Assembly: GCA_021234155.1 (NCBI GenBank)
Contig: JAJEKV010000005.1
Span: 13,423,392 to 13,487,391 of the forward strand
DNA length: 64,000 nt
Source: Isoetes taiwanensis
Taxonomy: Eukaryota; Streptophyta; Lycopodiopsida; Isoetales; Isoetaceae
Direction of reading: 5' to 3'
A program made the translations under genes and the position numbers. This document shows positions 43,330 to 56,735 of this stretch, in pieces; position 1 is the first letter of the stretch; each line of letters begins with the position of its first letter. The notes under the pieces were generated by a model, which worked only from the letters and a program-made list of their open reading frames with translations, was not told the DNA's origin and did no database searches.

Positions 43330-45985
43330 AACTTGGCATCTATCAATAGGAAGTGGCCCGAATATCGGTATTCATTCCACGCTGGCGTGTTATATTTATT
43401 TATTTATATAAACTTAGAAACTAAGAACACGCCGTGTTTAAGCGTAAAAGTTGAAACTAGGGATAAAATTGTTTGCACGCTTCAGTGTAAACCGCTATTA
43501 GGAAAAACTATACTGCGGCGGCGTGCATTCGTGAGAGAGGGAAAAAAAAAAGCATGCAGGATAGATAAGTAAATAGATAAAGGCCCCGGCAATTATTTAT
43601 ACCGCGGTAAAATAATTGCACTATCCTCTATCTGTTTTTTTTTTCTCCCCCTATTACGCCAAGCGTCAGGTATTCATGTTGAAGGCTAAAGGTTAGCATG
43701 AAACACGGCTTAGCATGTTTCAAATATTACTTTAGTTATTGTTTCAAATATTATCTTTCGATTTTTCTAATGCTTTCTACTACACTTATTCATAATAGAA
43801 ACTTGCATGCAATAGCATGATTAATTCAGAAGAGAAACTCAAGAATTTACTCGAAACAAAGAAGCGGATGAAGTTTATAAAAACTATTACGGTTTCATAA
43901 ACATCATCTGCTTCCTTTGCCTCGAGCAAATGCAAAAGCTTGTCTTCTTGGATTAAACCCCGCCATTGAGATGCAACTTAAAAACTAAATGAAAACTAAC
44001 CTTGAGTTCCCAGGTGGAAGGATTCAAGAACGGGAGGACTATGCTTGTGGTTTTAATTCCGAGGCTTTTTTGATTAAGCGGACCTTAGTCCCTCGGCTTT
44101 TGGTTTTAATTCTGAGCCTCCGATGTCCTCTCGCTCACGGATGCTACGAGAACAAAAGGTCGAGTCTTTTAGTAAGTTAGGAATTGCGAAACCAAACATC
44201 TAACATTCTTGAATATAAATCGCTCACCAAGATTTCGGGGGCGGATCCAAACACGCGAAGCGCAACCGCAAATCGTCGTATGAAGGAAGGAAGAAAATGT
44301 AGGAACTTTGAGAGCGTGAAATGGATTTATATAGGCATAATTAGAAATAAGTTAGCGTGAATAATTGATTGCTTGAATTAACACGCTTTGGCGTCTGGTC
44401 TTCCCGCGGACATGACATGTATATGGTATATATGGAGAATATTGCATTTCATGCAATAAATTCTCACGACATTTTATTCCATTTATTGCATTCAAAAAAT
44501 AGAATTTAGAAATTTTATACAAAGCTAAATTAAAAATGATTTTTAAGGCAAATTTATCAAGGCTAAAAATGACTTGTAAGGTTGGGGGAATTGTTTTAGG
44601 TCGATAGGAAAATTTCCTATGGTTACCGTGATGAATCGTAGATTTCTCATGTGGTTGATTTATAGTGTTCCCCTGAGACTTTGTTGAGACAAAATTTCTG
44701 AGATACAAAATTTTAGAACCTATTGGGAAGACAAAATAATTGAGAAAAAACAGTTGGATTTAATTCAAATAATTTTATGTCTGAGAAAAACTGTTCGAAG
44801 AACACTGTTTGAAGAAAATTTTATGACGAAAACTGTTTGATTTCATTCATAAGAGGAGAATGTACAGATGCCCGAAGGCTTGTAGCGGTACGGCAGAAGG
44901 CTTTTCACAAAATTACAGGAAAAAAAAATGCCCTGAGGCATGTCCAAAGCTTCGTAAGCAACCAAAAAAAAAAAAAGCCCGGGATCTACATCATTGATCT
45001 TCCACGTCCGCAACAAAGAAGAAAGAAAGGTGTTAGAAAAGAAAGAAAGGTGCAAAAAAAAAAAAAAAAAAATCGACATGCAAACACTGGTTCATCTCTC
45101 AACCATTCTAAGAATTGGTCGAATTGTCGACCTTCTTCCGAACCTCCTCCTCCTCCTCCCTCCTTTCATTCTCTTTTTTGGGGTCAAGCCAACCCCAGCG
45201 AGAGCGGTCATGTGCTCTTGAGAGCTTCTCAACTCCTCCTCTTCCTCCAACTCCTCCCTCTTCCTCCTCTTCATCGAGGAGGCATCGAGGAGGAATCAAG
45301 GAGAATTGGGCAAGAAAATCTATGGGGGAATAGAGGGGTTCTTCAACCCGGCGTCTCTTTGAAGAGACCTCGGGTTCTTCATGAAGTTCGAGTGAGGCTC
45401 AACGCCTCATGGCGGGCGAAAAAAATTTGGACGAGAATGGAGGTCTTGAGAGCGTGAACCGGATTTATATAGGGTTAATTAGAAATTAAGCGTGAATAAT
45501 TTATTGCCTCAAATAACACGCCCGGGCATACGAAATTCCCGCCGACTATATCATCTAGGGTATATTATTATGGATAATAAATTCTCCGCCTATCATCGGC
45601 TATATGTCTTTTTAGAATCATATATCCAAATTTTTCGATAATTAAAATTAGGATATATTTATATATAAATGTCATTTCCTTGTTGCCACCACGAAAATTC
45701 TTGTTTTAAATGATTTCGTTTACGCCCATTGTTATTATTATATTAAACCTATTTCCAAGGAATTTCTTTGCTTTTAAAAATTTGATTTACCTCTACATAT
45801 TCCATAAATGTAATTACTTTTTATCTTATGGTGTAATAATTTTTTTCCTACTCATTGACTAAAAAGGGTGCAATTTGCCTAGGTCAATGGTGCCTCTCCA
45901 ACTCAAGATGGTGTGCAACATATTGAAAAGAGCAATATCAATGAAAAACCAACTCCTAGCAAGAATGTTGAAGAAAACAATTAGT
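43330..45985. other. Noncoding DNA with scattered palindromes and A-rich tracts
   Basis: Copies of the CACGCC-type palindrome or its halves lie near 43378, 43430, 44355-44390 and 45490-45525. An open plus frame at 44837-45457 is produced by A-runs and CTT/CTC repeats (45050-45290) and is not counted as a gene. Two similar ends, GAGAGCGTGAA(A/C)(T/C)GGATTTATATAGG, occur near 44312 and 45451. Confidence 0.5.
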
Positions 45986-45989
45986 CCTC

Positions 45990-48778
45990 TATAGTAGGGT
46001 GCAATGGAGGAACAAGAAGGTGAGAATCATGCACAAGTGCAACAAGGAAATAGTAGGCCAAGGAGTCATTGTGCTAGCGGATCCCCGGTCAAGTGTTAAT
46101 GATGAAAGGCTAGGGGAAGACAATATTGGTATTGCAATTTCGATGTTGAAAGACAACCGGAAAGGTAAAGGTTTGGGTGACAAGGAATGTTTTGGTTGTG
46201 TCAAGCAATTGGAGGTTCCTTGCATCATGGCATGGCCTATAAGTAGTGTTCAATTTGTGGAGGATTATATTTTTCGAGCACGAGGTTGTTGGGGACAATG
46301 ATTGTCTTGATATTGATCCATTGGCGGTTGGAACTCTAAACCTAGGCAAAAGGGAGAAGTATCGGTTACCCGGACATTATCCTAGCAAAAGAGCCAAGTT
46401 GAATAGTGACACCAAACGTGAGACAATGGTGAAGGTTAGGGGCTCAGATTGTTGTTGGAGTGCTTGTATGCAATTCTTTACAATAGAACAATTGGTGGAA
46501 GCAAGAGCCACTTTTCAAGAGTACAATGTTGATGAGAGGAGGACCTACATGTACACAATCTTGAGCATGCACTTCAAGATGAAAGAAACCCAAACATAAA
46601 AAGATACCCTTTGCTAGGCAAATGGATATGTGCAAAAGCATGGCAGAGTATCCATGCAATTCCAACTTCTTCATAGCATAATTGGCAAAAAAAAAAGAGG
46701 GAGGGGAACAGGATTGCTTTACATGGAAATAATGGTTTGTTGAGACCAACAAATAGGACCTTAGGCTGCCAGGGAGATATTTGAAAAATATATTGATTTC
46801 AATGCAGTCTATGCCACACAAAAGTAGAAGGGATGAAAAGGAAGAGCAGTTGTTGAGAAAAGGTTGCCATCACATTGTACTCAAAAGAGTATTATTTCTC
46901 TGACTTCTTTGAATTGGGAATTCTTCCAATATCCCAACCTAGCTTTAGTAGGTTATGGAAGAAGCATTTCAATCATGTCACCATAGCAACTTCAAACAAC
47001 TTTGCAAAGTGCAATTTATGTGCTAAGTTGAAGGAGACTCTTGATAAGGCTGTGCAACCTAGTCAAAGGGCTAGGATAAGGGAGCATATGAAGGACCATA
47101 TAGTGACCAACTATCATGTAGATCATGTTATTGGATGTGGAGGACTTTATCTGCATTGGAAACCAATAACTATTTATGTATTATACATGACAAGATGGAC
47201 CAGCAAAAGACTTGTCTTCCACAATTCAAGTACATACCAAAGGCATGTGGAAGATCATACCCTTCTGGGATCTCAATGACCAGGGGCAATCTCGCATGGG
47301 CGTAATCAAACCTACTATGGCCATTTTAGTTTGGAGTTGTGGAGTGATGGTCCAGATTTTCATATTGGGAGTATCATGAGGTGTTTGAGAAACTATGAAA
47401 ATGGATACAATGGTCACCTCAGACCTTACAGCTAGCCAGGGCACTACATAGAGCATTGTTAGATGGAAACCCTAACAATATTGAAAAGTTCAGACAAGGC
47501 AAGCTTTAGGAAGCATGGGTCTAATGAACATGTTGGAGCTTCAACTTCAAGTGCTAAACCTCAAGATCTACCCAAAAGGTTTCTCTTGCAACTTGATAAC
47601 CTGTCTTTGCCAAAATAAAACAGGTGGATGTTTTCTTTCCTATCCTACTTAACAAATTGGTGATATTTGAAAGAGTTAATTTAGAGTTTCTTATGCCCGG
47701 GCATACCCATGAGGATGTGGATGCATTATTTGGCAAAATATAGTTGTATCTTTGAAGCGACAAACAAAGGACCAACTTTCTAGGCTAATGGAAATCTTGC
47801 ATGAATGCACTACTCCAAACCCTATAGCTTCTCTCATAGAAGAAGTGCCCGATTGGAAGAGCTTTGTGGATGGTTATACATTGGATCTTGAAGGTCATTG
47901 CAGGGCCTCCGCAGTTCACTTTTGGGTGAGAGATGGGATTCCAATCTTCCAATGGAAGATGAGACCTTCAGAGGATGAGTGGAGAGGAGGGGAGGAAATA
48001 TGGCGTAGAGATGAGAATGGCAAGCCTATGATACCTCTAGGTCAACCAAAAGCTTTAAAACCCATCTTGAAGAAGTGAAGCAATTGGGATTGACTAAGGA
48101 AGGAATCCAAGACTATATAAAGCATTGGCAAACCAATCCAGATGACACCAACCGTGCCTTGGTGGCTTACTTGGGAAGAAGGTGATTAACCCGTTGGGGA
48201 GATAGACACATCCTCGATGAATTGAAAGAAGGGTGGTTTGCCTAAAACTAGGTGGAAGACCTTAGCAGGTCTTGAGGATTTTGATGACACTGTAAAGTAG
48301 CATTCGCAAAGCAATATGCTCCTCCTCCTTCCGACAAAACACTATGTTGGTCCTAAGAACAATAGGCCAAAGTTTCTAGGCATGGATGCTTATGAACCTT
48401 CCACCGACTTGGAATGCCACCAATTTGTGGTAGTAAAGCCGGCAGATTTAGATACATATCCAAAGGTGGTTGGGGTTCACTATCTCCGATATTTGCAAAG
48501 AAGAAGGTAATATTAACTTCAACCATGTGCGGGTGGAATGGTGGTGTCCAAAGGTCATCAGTTGACCAATGTATCGGATAAAAGAAAGGTACTCAGATTG
48601 TTGGACAAAGAAATGGAGGAGAAATCCGAGTGATCCTGATCTTTGGCTAGACTATGAAAGTGTTTTGTACTCATGGACTCCAAACACTATTCCAGCTAGA
48701 AATGCGAGAATTACAATACCTCAGGATGTCAGGATGAAGGCTATGATATCATTGGGGGTGCTTGAAGAAAGTTGAATA
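45990..48778 (+). pseudogene. Decayed DUF7869-type transposon protein
   Basis: Successive plus-strand pieces in shifting frames follow the order of this plant transposon family. The first is a CCWSACMQFFTIEQLVEARA region (about 46450), then GKWICAKAWQSIHAIP (46620). Next is ATSNNFAKCNLCAKLKETLD (46990-47045), with its CxxC near the family's conserved Cys pair, and RIREHMKDH. Then FLLQLDN (47580), NRWMFSFLSYLTNW and MPGHTHEDVDALFGKI (47692-47739), the hallmark GHTHEDxDxxF motif. A 68-codon C-terminal piece ends at 48778 (WRRNPSDPDLWLDYESVLYS). There are many stops, frameshifts and missing stretches. The protein is presumed to be the transposase or an accessory of a large DNA element. Confidence 0.75.
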
Positions 48779-49425
48779 ACTATGTAAATTTTTGTTATCA
48801 CGTTTTTATGATATGGTGCTATATTGTGAAATATTGACTATTTTGTAAATAACATGATATTACGTTTTCATAATTTTGAGGTGAAATGTGTGAATTTGAA
48901 TATGCTACTAAAAACATGCAATATGAAATTTGTCCCAAAATTAAGACATAAACCCAATTTAATTGAATGATGGTTATTGTTGTTGTATATTAACATGTAT
49001 GTACACTTCCGCGTAGGATGTCCCAAAGGAGGAACCGCCAATGACACCTCCATATCCTTTGCTCAATCACTTGACCATTACAAATGGTCCACGTTAGAGG
49101 GAGGGCCTTGTCTGGTGATGGTAGTCACTAGAAAGGGGATTCTTTTTCTTTTATAGGATGAGAGCACCTTATAGGTTCAGGGAGCATCACAAAGAAACAA
49201 AAATACAATAAAGTTTGGGTCTCAAAACCTACTATAAAGCTTAAATCTCAAAATTCGTTGTGAGATTCTTCAATTGTATACATAGTATAGTGCACCATCT
49301 GGAGTTATAAATGTGGCACGTGGAGGGCTCACTACAGCTATAGATGCTTCAAGGTTTTTGTTGCCCATTGTTAGTATCTAGCCATAAGTCCTTCTAAGGC
49401 ATTACCTTGACTTCATATGCTATTC
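48779..49425. other. Noncoding stretch
   Basis: I see no gene. AT-rich DNA lies between the decayed transposon protein and the WDR5 pseudogene. Confidence 0.5.
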
Positions 49426-49428
49426 CTA

Positions 49429-49719
49429 CACCCATATTTTCACTGCCTTATCCTTATTCAAGGAACCTAATGCAATCTTATTTTCAACGGGTTGGGAAAA
49501 GACCTTAAGGATACCACCCATCTGTCCTTCTAGTTTTTGCATTACAACTTTGGATTGTATATTCCACGAATAGACACAGTTATCTTCCAAACTACGGACT
49601 ACATATTTTTCCTTTATCATAGAAAATGTGGAAAATATGCAGTAGTTGTTATTAACATGCCCATTGTAGATTCTCAAGGGCTTACTAGTATTACAATTCC
49701 AAAGTTCTAAATAACAGCA
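49429..49719 (-). pseudogene. WDR5-like (COMPASS component) pseudogene fragment
   Basis: The minus frame reads ELWNCNTSKPLRIYNGHVNN, NYCIFSTFS, SLEDNCVYSWNIQSKVVMQK, then EGQMGG and PVENKIALGSLNKDKAVKIW followed by a stop. This matches the last two WD40 repeats of plant WDR5 (xLWNYSTGKxLKTYxGHVNxKYC, SGSEDNCVYxWxLQ, PTENKIASGALxxDxTVxIW). The key SGSEDN is changed to RSLEDN and the GH of the final repeat is lost, so it is not a functional WD repeat protein. Only the C-terminal part is present and no intron interrupts it, which would fit a truncated processed copy. WDR5 binds histone H3 tails in H3K4 methyltransferase complexes; the copy itself is dead. Confidence 0.75.
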
Positions 49720-50764
49720 ACAGCTCAAAAAGAATTACCAAAATGAATGACACAAGGGTAACTTGAAGCAACTTAAATTAGAAATTTCATTACCAATGTA
49801 TTATCTAAAGTTCAACACGAATAACTGAACATAAAGATACTCGTGGGTTTTTGTCATCAATAACAGTCTTGAGATAATGACCTATACAAATGTCTGAATA
49901 TAACTGCTAGAAATAATAGTGACCCATTCCTATTATAATGTATTTCTATAACTGGGTCGAAATGCACTGGTAAAATTTTTAAACATTTGCCACTCTTCCT
50001 ATAAGTGCACAGTTTCATCAAATGAATTAAAAGTTGAAATTAACGCAAAAAAAAACAAAATTTATGTGTCTCGTGTCTTCGCACACTCACGAGTTTACAT
50101 CCCAAATCTTGAGCATTCAATCATCTAAAACACAAAAAATGTACACGGAATCTATTTTTTTTTGAAGGCAAGTGTAATGAATCACGGGGGACAAGAGCAC
50201 TTTCTATTTGGGGCGTTTTTGTTCCTATTTTCTACTTTACTTGTTATTGTTATAATTCTTCCATTTTAGGCTATAGGGATCTTTGAGTCTAGGACATTGA
50301 CTTCCACTTATGTAGTATCCACTTGGGGAAGATGTAGAGCAGAAGTTTATAGTACTAGACAATATCTTTTTGTCTATAACTCTTTATATCAATAAAAAGC
50401 AACAACCTTACTTTCAAAAGTATAATAATAAATATGTAGACCATGCAAAACCTAATATACCTTCGCCATGGCTTTGGAGAGTCTTTTCAAGCTTTTTATC
50501 GGAAGATCGCCATATCTTATCGCCTTATCTATAGAAGAGCCAAAGAAGACAACATCGGTGAAAATTTGATACTAGTTATAAGCCCTCTAGTGGCCCGAAA
50601 GAGAATGATCACGAGAATGTAGGGAGTGTAGTCCATCCGGGTTCGCATGTACGGCCCTCTCATCCGCCATACAAAAGCTCCAAACCTAGATCCTCTTCCC
50701 TAGTTATGTACGAAGGGTAGATCTAATTCACCATTGAATATTGGACGATCGGATGGCGCCTTTA

Positions 50765-50990
50765 ACGTTGCCTCCGCGTGAATCGAAGGCAAAGAAGCCT
50801 CTCACTAATGCCATAATGCAGCTCCAGTTTATCTAGGCCTTGAAATGTCTACGAGACCAATGAATGATGGATGACCAGGATCTGACCTTAATGCCATCTC
50901 CATTGAATTGATGGCAAAAGAAGCCTCTCACTAATGCCAAATCGCACCTTAGATTTATATGGGACTTGAAATGCCCATCAACCCACCTTC
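50765..50990 (+). repeat. Two-copy direct repeat, period about 128 bp
   Basis: AAGAAGCCTCTCACTAATGCC occurs at about 50792 and 50919, with matching flanks: TGAATCGA/TGAATTGA before, and CTTGAAATG(T/C)C after. The second copy is diverged. Confidence 0.7.
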
Positions 50991-51243
50991 CAAGGGTTTG
51001 CCCTTTGGACAACCGAAAGAATGTTAAATATGTGCCTTATGGAATTGAATAAGTTCTTTAACAAAAGACTAACTTTCATTTGCCATTATTGCATTGTCAT
51101 GTCTTGAGTAGTGCAATGTCGGCTATTCTAGAAGAAGTCGTAGCCATAAAACAATATGGCTAGCATTAAATGGCACTTGTTCTTCCCCTCCCCAGCCGGT
51201 GCCTTCTTTGGCTCGAAATCGGGTTCTGTATGGGACGAAAATG

Positions 51244-51505
51244 CGCTTAAAAGCGATTTTGGGAAAATCGCTTGGCGATTTTAACTTCTTGAAAATCGCT
51301 AAGCGATTTTCAAAGAGGAAAGTGAAAATCACTGAAAATCGGCTTAAGCGATTTTTAAACTTCCGTCCCCAGAAAACTAGGCTCACATCGCCAGTGGTTT
51401 TAAAAAAGCGAAAATCGGCTAAGCGATTTTTACCGGCGTCCGTCGGCGATCACCCGCCCAGTGAAAAGAAAAAAAAAAAAAATCGGCAAAAGCGATTTTT
51501 GAGAA
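51244..51505. repeat. Cluster of AAAATCGC..GCGATTTT palindromes
   Basis: Near-copies of AAAATCGCTTAAGCGATTTT lie at 51251-51281, 51292-51310, 51336-51356, 51410-51431 and 51481-51500, some split or with inserts. The two small open frames across this area are translations of this repeat. Confidence 0.85.
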
Positions 51506-51519
51506 GTCAACGTCTGTCA

Positions 51520-54500
51520 GCGCCGAAAGTAATAGGAAAAAAAAAATATATATATATATATATACAAGTCTTTGTACTATCAATGGGCTATCAACTATGG
51601 GTTATGAACATCTGGGAATAAAATACGAGTTATTAATAGAGTTGGGTAGCTTAGAATTGAGTTAGAAGGCATCGGTAAATGACAAAATGCATTTAGTTAA
51701 ACCTAAATTCCTTGTCTAATAGGCATTCAATGAAGCTCGTCATCGTTTATTAGAACTTTTCGGTGAAGACTCCAGTTAATAATACCACTACCCCTACTGG
51801 ATAGAGTAATCGTTAGCCTATCAAATGAGCTTTAGAAAATTAAGCAATGTTAAACGCATTATAATTGACCTACAATAGTGAAGATAGAGATGAAATGCTA
51901 ATGTGATCAAGAGCTCTTACAAACATGTTCATAATTTAGCTGGTACCATAGTGGAAGAGCAGCCATCCTAAGACGAAAAATTGAAATCCTTATGCTATCT
52001 GTGGTTATCCGCGGTTACCTGCCTGCTACTACCAAAGTGGAGTTGGCATCTAGTCCCATCATCCATTTTTCTTTGTAGTACAGCTGAGAGAGCATAGATC
52101 TCAAAAAGCATACATAAGTTTAGTACATAAGGATGCAATTACGGCAATGGTATGGCTGAGAGAGCATAGATCCCAAAAAGCATACATAAGTTTAGTACAA
52201 CATAAACCTTAGGTGCCTTATTCATCAAGTTCCCCTGCATAGTAGTTAGTTTAAAGCGATCACACTCAATAATTCAATTACATAGACATGTATTTTCAAA
52301 CCTCATAAATTTAATCACCAAGCATAAACCCTTATTTCTAGGGAAAGCCATGGGTCCAGGGCCACAGCTTCATAATCCTATTATGGCTTAGGGAGCAAGG
52401 TTTGCTTGCTCCAAGCTAGATAAATGGCAGAGGTTTCACATATTATTCTAAGGTGGATGCATTGTTTTGGCATGGGGTTTTTAAGCAAAAGCCTCCCCAA
52501 GCGGTTTAACCATCCGAACTTACACCCACAAATGTTGTTCAAATCTCCTATTGTGCATATCACATATCTTTATTTTTAAGGACCACAAAGTTACATAAAA
52601 TTGTTATGCCTTAGAGAAAGTTTTAGGTTGGAGATGTTACATGGCAGTTAATTGAACATGGTCACGCTCAAAAAGTTCAAAATTCCATAGATACGCATTA
52701 TCGAACCCATTAATTTAATCATTTAAAGCACATTCTCCAGCCGCTAGATCATTGTACACAAAAACGAAGCAATTCAATGGCAAACTTTCTTGCATACACG
52801 TAATGATTGCCTCAAAAGTTTGAATTATCCAATATGCCTAACTAATTTAACTCTTTGGACAACAAAAAATAAACCAAATTAGAATTTCTTGAAGAAGATC
52901 CAACCTGTGACCATTGGTTTCCCATTTGGAAGAACCGTGCAAGAACCCTTGCTAGCAATGCCTTTAAAATGGCCTGGCATGACATTGTATTTTCATAGAC
53001 TGCCCATCATCTTGTCTTAACACAAAGCTGGTCCGGGAAGATGACATTCGTGGGGCCGAATCTAATGAGGGTCGCTTTATACCTTTGAAAATTCATGTGA
53101 GCTTGCTAAAGCACCAAAGGGGAAACCTTTAGAGGCAACAAAAACTTCGGAGAATCTTTGGAAAATACCTTCACGCTCATGTTCACTGATGCCTTTGCAA
53201 CCATCCGCCGGCCCATATTTCCCACAATAAGCCCTTTGAAAATGTATAACTTTTTTTCTTTCATTGATGATAATATGCATAAACATTCATCCGGCGAAGA
53301 ACATATCCCACTGAGTCTCGGATGGGTCGCCATATCGGCGGATGAATATTGCCGGAGAGAATAGATCGGACAAGAGAATCGCCCCGAAACATGTCCTACT
53401 TGAGTCTCGAGCCCGATTTACATGGGTCGACATATTTGACCCGGATGAAAATTGGCGAGAAAATGGATTGCCGGAGCTCTAAATCTCCTAGAAGCTCCGC
53501 CATGGCCACCATAGCCATAACAAATGCATAGAAGAATGCAAAAAAGTTTTGTTGATTCTATGAAGTGAGTCGCCATCCTAGGATCTAGGATGCCTCTTTG
53601 CTAGGAATGGAAAAAAGCTCACGTAGATCTGCAAAAACACAAAATATATCGTAAGACCATAGCCATCATTTATTTGGCGGCAAGAGTACTCAGGCAAAGC
53701 GAAGTTGTGACCAAAGCATATCCCTCGGGGATTTGACTTGCACCTAACTATCGATCATGGAGAGATTGCTCAAATTATGCTTTGTTGGCCCGGAACATAA
53801 CTATTAGGAATAAGATTTGTACTTGGCAACATAGATGCAATTTAATAGAGTAAAGCCAATATGTGAGCTAGAACTTGAACCTTTACATCTTTTGCATGCA
53901 GAGTGATGCAAATATGCAAGAAATAATATTCCATCAGCAAACTTTAAACAATTGCATACCTTATCAGCCGCCACTCTGAATCAATCGGCACTGCGCTTCA
54001 ATGAAGAAATCCTTGTTGGGGATCTTTGGGATGGGCCCTCCAGCATTTCATCCGAACTTACTTGAGAATTTCCCGGTGGCATAGAGCCACCGACTTGCTA
54101 AATTGGTGGGGAGTCAGCGGCAAAATGGTCGCTTTGCTCTTCCGTGGAGATCCACTTTCGGTTTACACTCCCCGATAAGGCAGCTCGGGAAGCTCAAAGA
54201 GATGTTGGAGGTTCATCAGTATAAGCACTTACTAAAACATACTCTCGCTCAATGCGAGTCCAGAGAATCACAGAAGTGTCACCGATGACAAAAACATAAG
54301 ATCATCTTAAAGGATGCTACTTAGTCAAAAAGAACCTATTTGAATGTGGTTTTACAAATCTTACCTCCCTACAAGATTCAAAGATGATCATGTATTCTTT
54401 TCAAAGATCTGGCTGAAAAAATCGAGTCTCCGATTTCTAAATGGCTTTGGACTTTGGCTATCGTGTTTCAATGACAACCTCACACTTAGATCTTTGGACC

Positions 54501-55575
54501 CGCATTACTCTGGCTTACGATGGAGGGCTCCTTGAGAGGATCCTCATCTCAATTGGGGACACCGCTCTAGGTGCCGCTTAGGGGGGCACGCCTTCTACTG
54601 TTTGAGGATCGTCATCAAGAAGGAAAGGAAGGCAATCTTCCTGTTGCAAATCTGTTGACATGCCTCCTGTAGTAGTTGTATTTTGCGGCTGGTGCCAAGA
54701 ACTTTTATCTAACTTCAATCTGACAATTTGAATTCATTTCCTAGGGACTTTTAGAAAACTTGGGCAATTTAATAATCATCTTTGCAATTCTACATAGCAT
54801 AAAAGAGTAAACCAGATTGATCCTACCTCATAAAGGCGTGGCTAAAGAACTCCTCAAAAGAAAGACGCTCCAATCAATAATTGACCCCAAAAAGTTCATC
54901 GGTAAATGCCAATACATCTATTATGCAACAGTCTAGAATTTCCATGCCAAGGTTGCAATTGGAGGTAGTCAAGTACACCGGATTCCCACGCAGAAGAGCT
55001 CTCGGCATATGTCGATGCAATCGGTGAAGTTCAAATTTTAAGGGCTTCGAATCGCGTGCATTCCTCCCAACATAAAGACGAGGCTACATTAAAAACAAAT
55101 AAAACCAAGCATGTTTGGCACGGATAAATTATCACAGCTAATAAATATAGAGAAGGACCTCCATTGTGACCCAACGGTTCTTGATGATGCCTGTCGCCTG
55201 TTGGGAATATGTATAACAGACAGAGAGAAACAATAATCCAAATAATCAAGCAACTAGCTTTATAAAAGTCAGTAGAAATCCTCGATAATCTAAGACTGTG
55301 GTATGCTTGCACACTCATTACAATATCCAAGCCCCCTAAAAATAGAGCACAAAAAGAGGCCCCGTTATAACTCGGACAACAACAAAGCATTCAACACAAG
55401 ACATAGCTATTCTTTCTATACCTTGCGAGAAATCGAGACCAGCAACTGTGATGAAAATACTGAGCACTTTCTTAGAAACGTCTGAATTAAAAACTGCAGT
55501 TGGTGAACCATCTCCATGCCAGGAAATAATAATCATTGCCTGCAACATAATCCCCTTGTGTTGAGATTACATCAG
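51520..55575. other. Long stretch without a confident gene
   Basis: A (TA)n run lies at 51547-51563. A 45-bp unit starting GCTGAGAGAGCATAGATC is repeated at 52083-52127 and 52155-52199. Minus-strand open pieces near 53333-53110 (GLIVGNMGRRMVAKASVNMS) and 54290-54110 (GDTSVILWTRIER) look somewhat protein-like, but I cannot place them. Confidence 0.4.
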
Positions 55576-55681
55576 ATCAGACAAAAAGGAGGAAGAATGG
55601 ATGATAAATACCTGCTACATTGCTGATAAAATCTCTGGGTAAGGCCGTTGGCAACAACGGTGGAAGATTTGGAATGCATAC

Positions 55682-55737
55682 CACAGATGCCTGGTGCCCG
55701 ACGATGGCCACAATTTGTTCATTCACTAGCTCCATAG
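55682..55737 (-). pseudogene. Possible exon of a glutamate-receptor-like channel
   Basis: Between a TTTTGGGCAG acceptor and a GTATGC donor the minus strand reads MELVNEQIVAIVGHQASVV. This resembles the ligand-binding region of plant GLR channels (FMExxVVAIxGPQSSVV). It is only 18-19 residues and no neighbouring exon was confirmed, so it may be chance. Confidence 0.25.
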
Positions 55738-56548
55738 CTGCCCAAAAAAGGCATAGATATACTTTCACCTTAAAGCCTCAAATGAAAGTGATAGTTTGAG
55801 TAGATTCACCTGCAGCACCGCCAGTTGCAACAGACAAGTATCAGATCGTTTGCATGTAGAAATCATAGTAACAGAGATTATATTGTACTCAACATTGTCT
55901 ACCCAGATCCATAATTGGCGAAAATGGGCGCAACAAGCAGGGCATCCGATGGGGAAAACATCCAATAAAAGGGCCCAAAGAATTCCCCCCAGAGTTTTCT
56001 TTACTCCCACGTTGCCGCTCTATCCAAATTGTTACTCCTTAGAAGAGGATAATCGCCCGAACCCCGCCTTGCACAAAGAGATGGCCTTGAGCTCCACCGG
56101 GAAAAAGAGATGTTTCTAGATTATTCTCAAAGCCCAACGTGATTAAATTAAGCCACCGCCAACACTATTAAATTATTTGCCACAATTATTTTTTTAGTGC
56201 ATTAAGTTTTACTTTTTATTATTTAAGCAAGCAATTTTAATGATCCGGATTAAAAGCCTCAATTCTATCACCTTCCACGCAACTTCCTATCAAAATTGAC
56301 GCCAAGATTTGACCTTCCCTTTTTAATCCGACGCCCATATGAAAAGCCCCAAATAATTTTAATCGGCGGTCTAGATAAAATGCCCCAATTTAGAGGGCCA
56401 GTTAAAAGCCCCAAATAAGGGGGATGCTTGGGGTGTTACGAGGTGGTGCCGTCACGGGCCGTCCATCTCGAGATGGGCGGCCGAGATCAATCTCTACACC
56501 ATGTTGGTAGACCTCCATATAATTGTATATATATAAGGATATATATTG

Positions 56549-56655
56549 AAAATCGCTTAAGCGATTTTTAAGTCAACTGTCAGCGGCGCCACGCCAAAGA
56601 AAAGAAGGGAAAATAAAAAAAAAAAAAAAAAATTGAAAATCGCTTAAGCGATTTT
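56549..56655. repeat. Two perfect 20-bp palindromes
   Basis: AAAATCGCTTAAGCGATTTT occurs exactly at 56549-56568 and 56636-56655, separated by a GC-rich stretch and an A-run. The same motif cluster occurs at 51244-51505 and in degraded form at 60275-60340. Confidence 0.95.
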
Positions 56656-56735
56656 TCATTCAATATAAAAACAAGTGTGCGGGGCTACCATATGCGTCAA
56701 AGAGCGCCTCTAATCTCCCTGCCCATCTTGTTAAA

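Noticed and set aside
44837-45457. 206-codon plus open frame
   Set aside because: It is built from A-runs and CTT/CTC repeats read as lysine, proline and serine; overlapping frames on the other strand are equally open.
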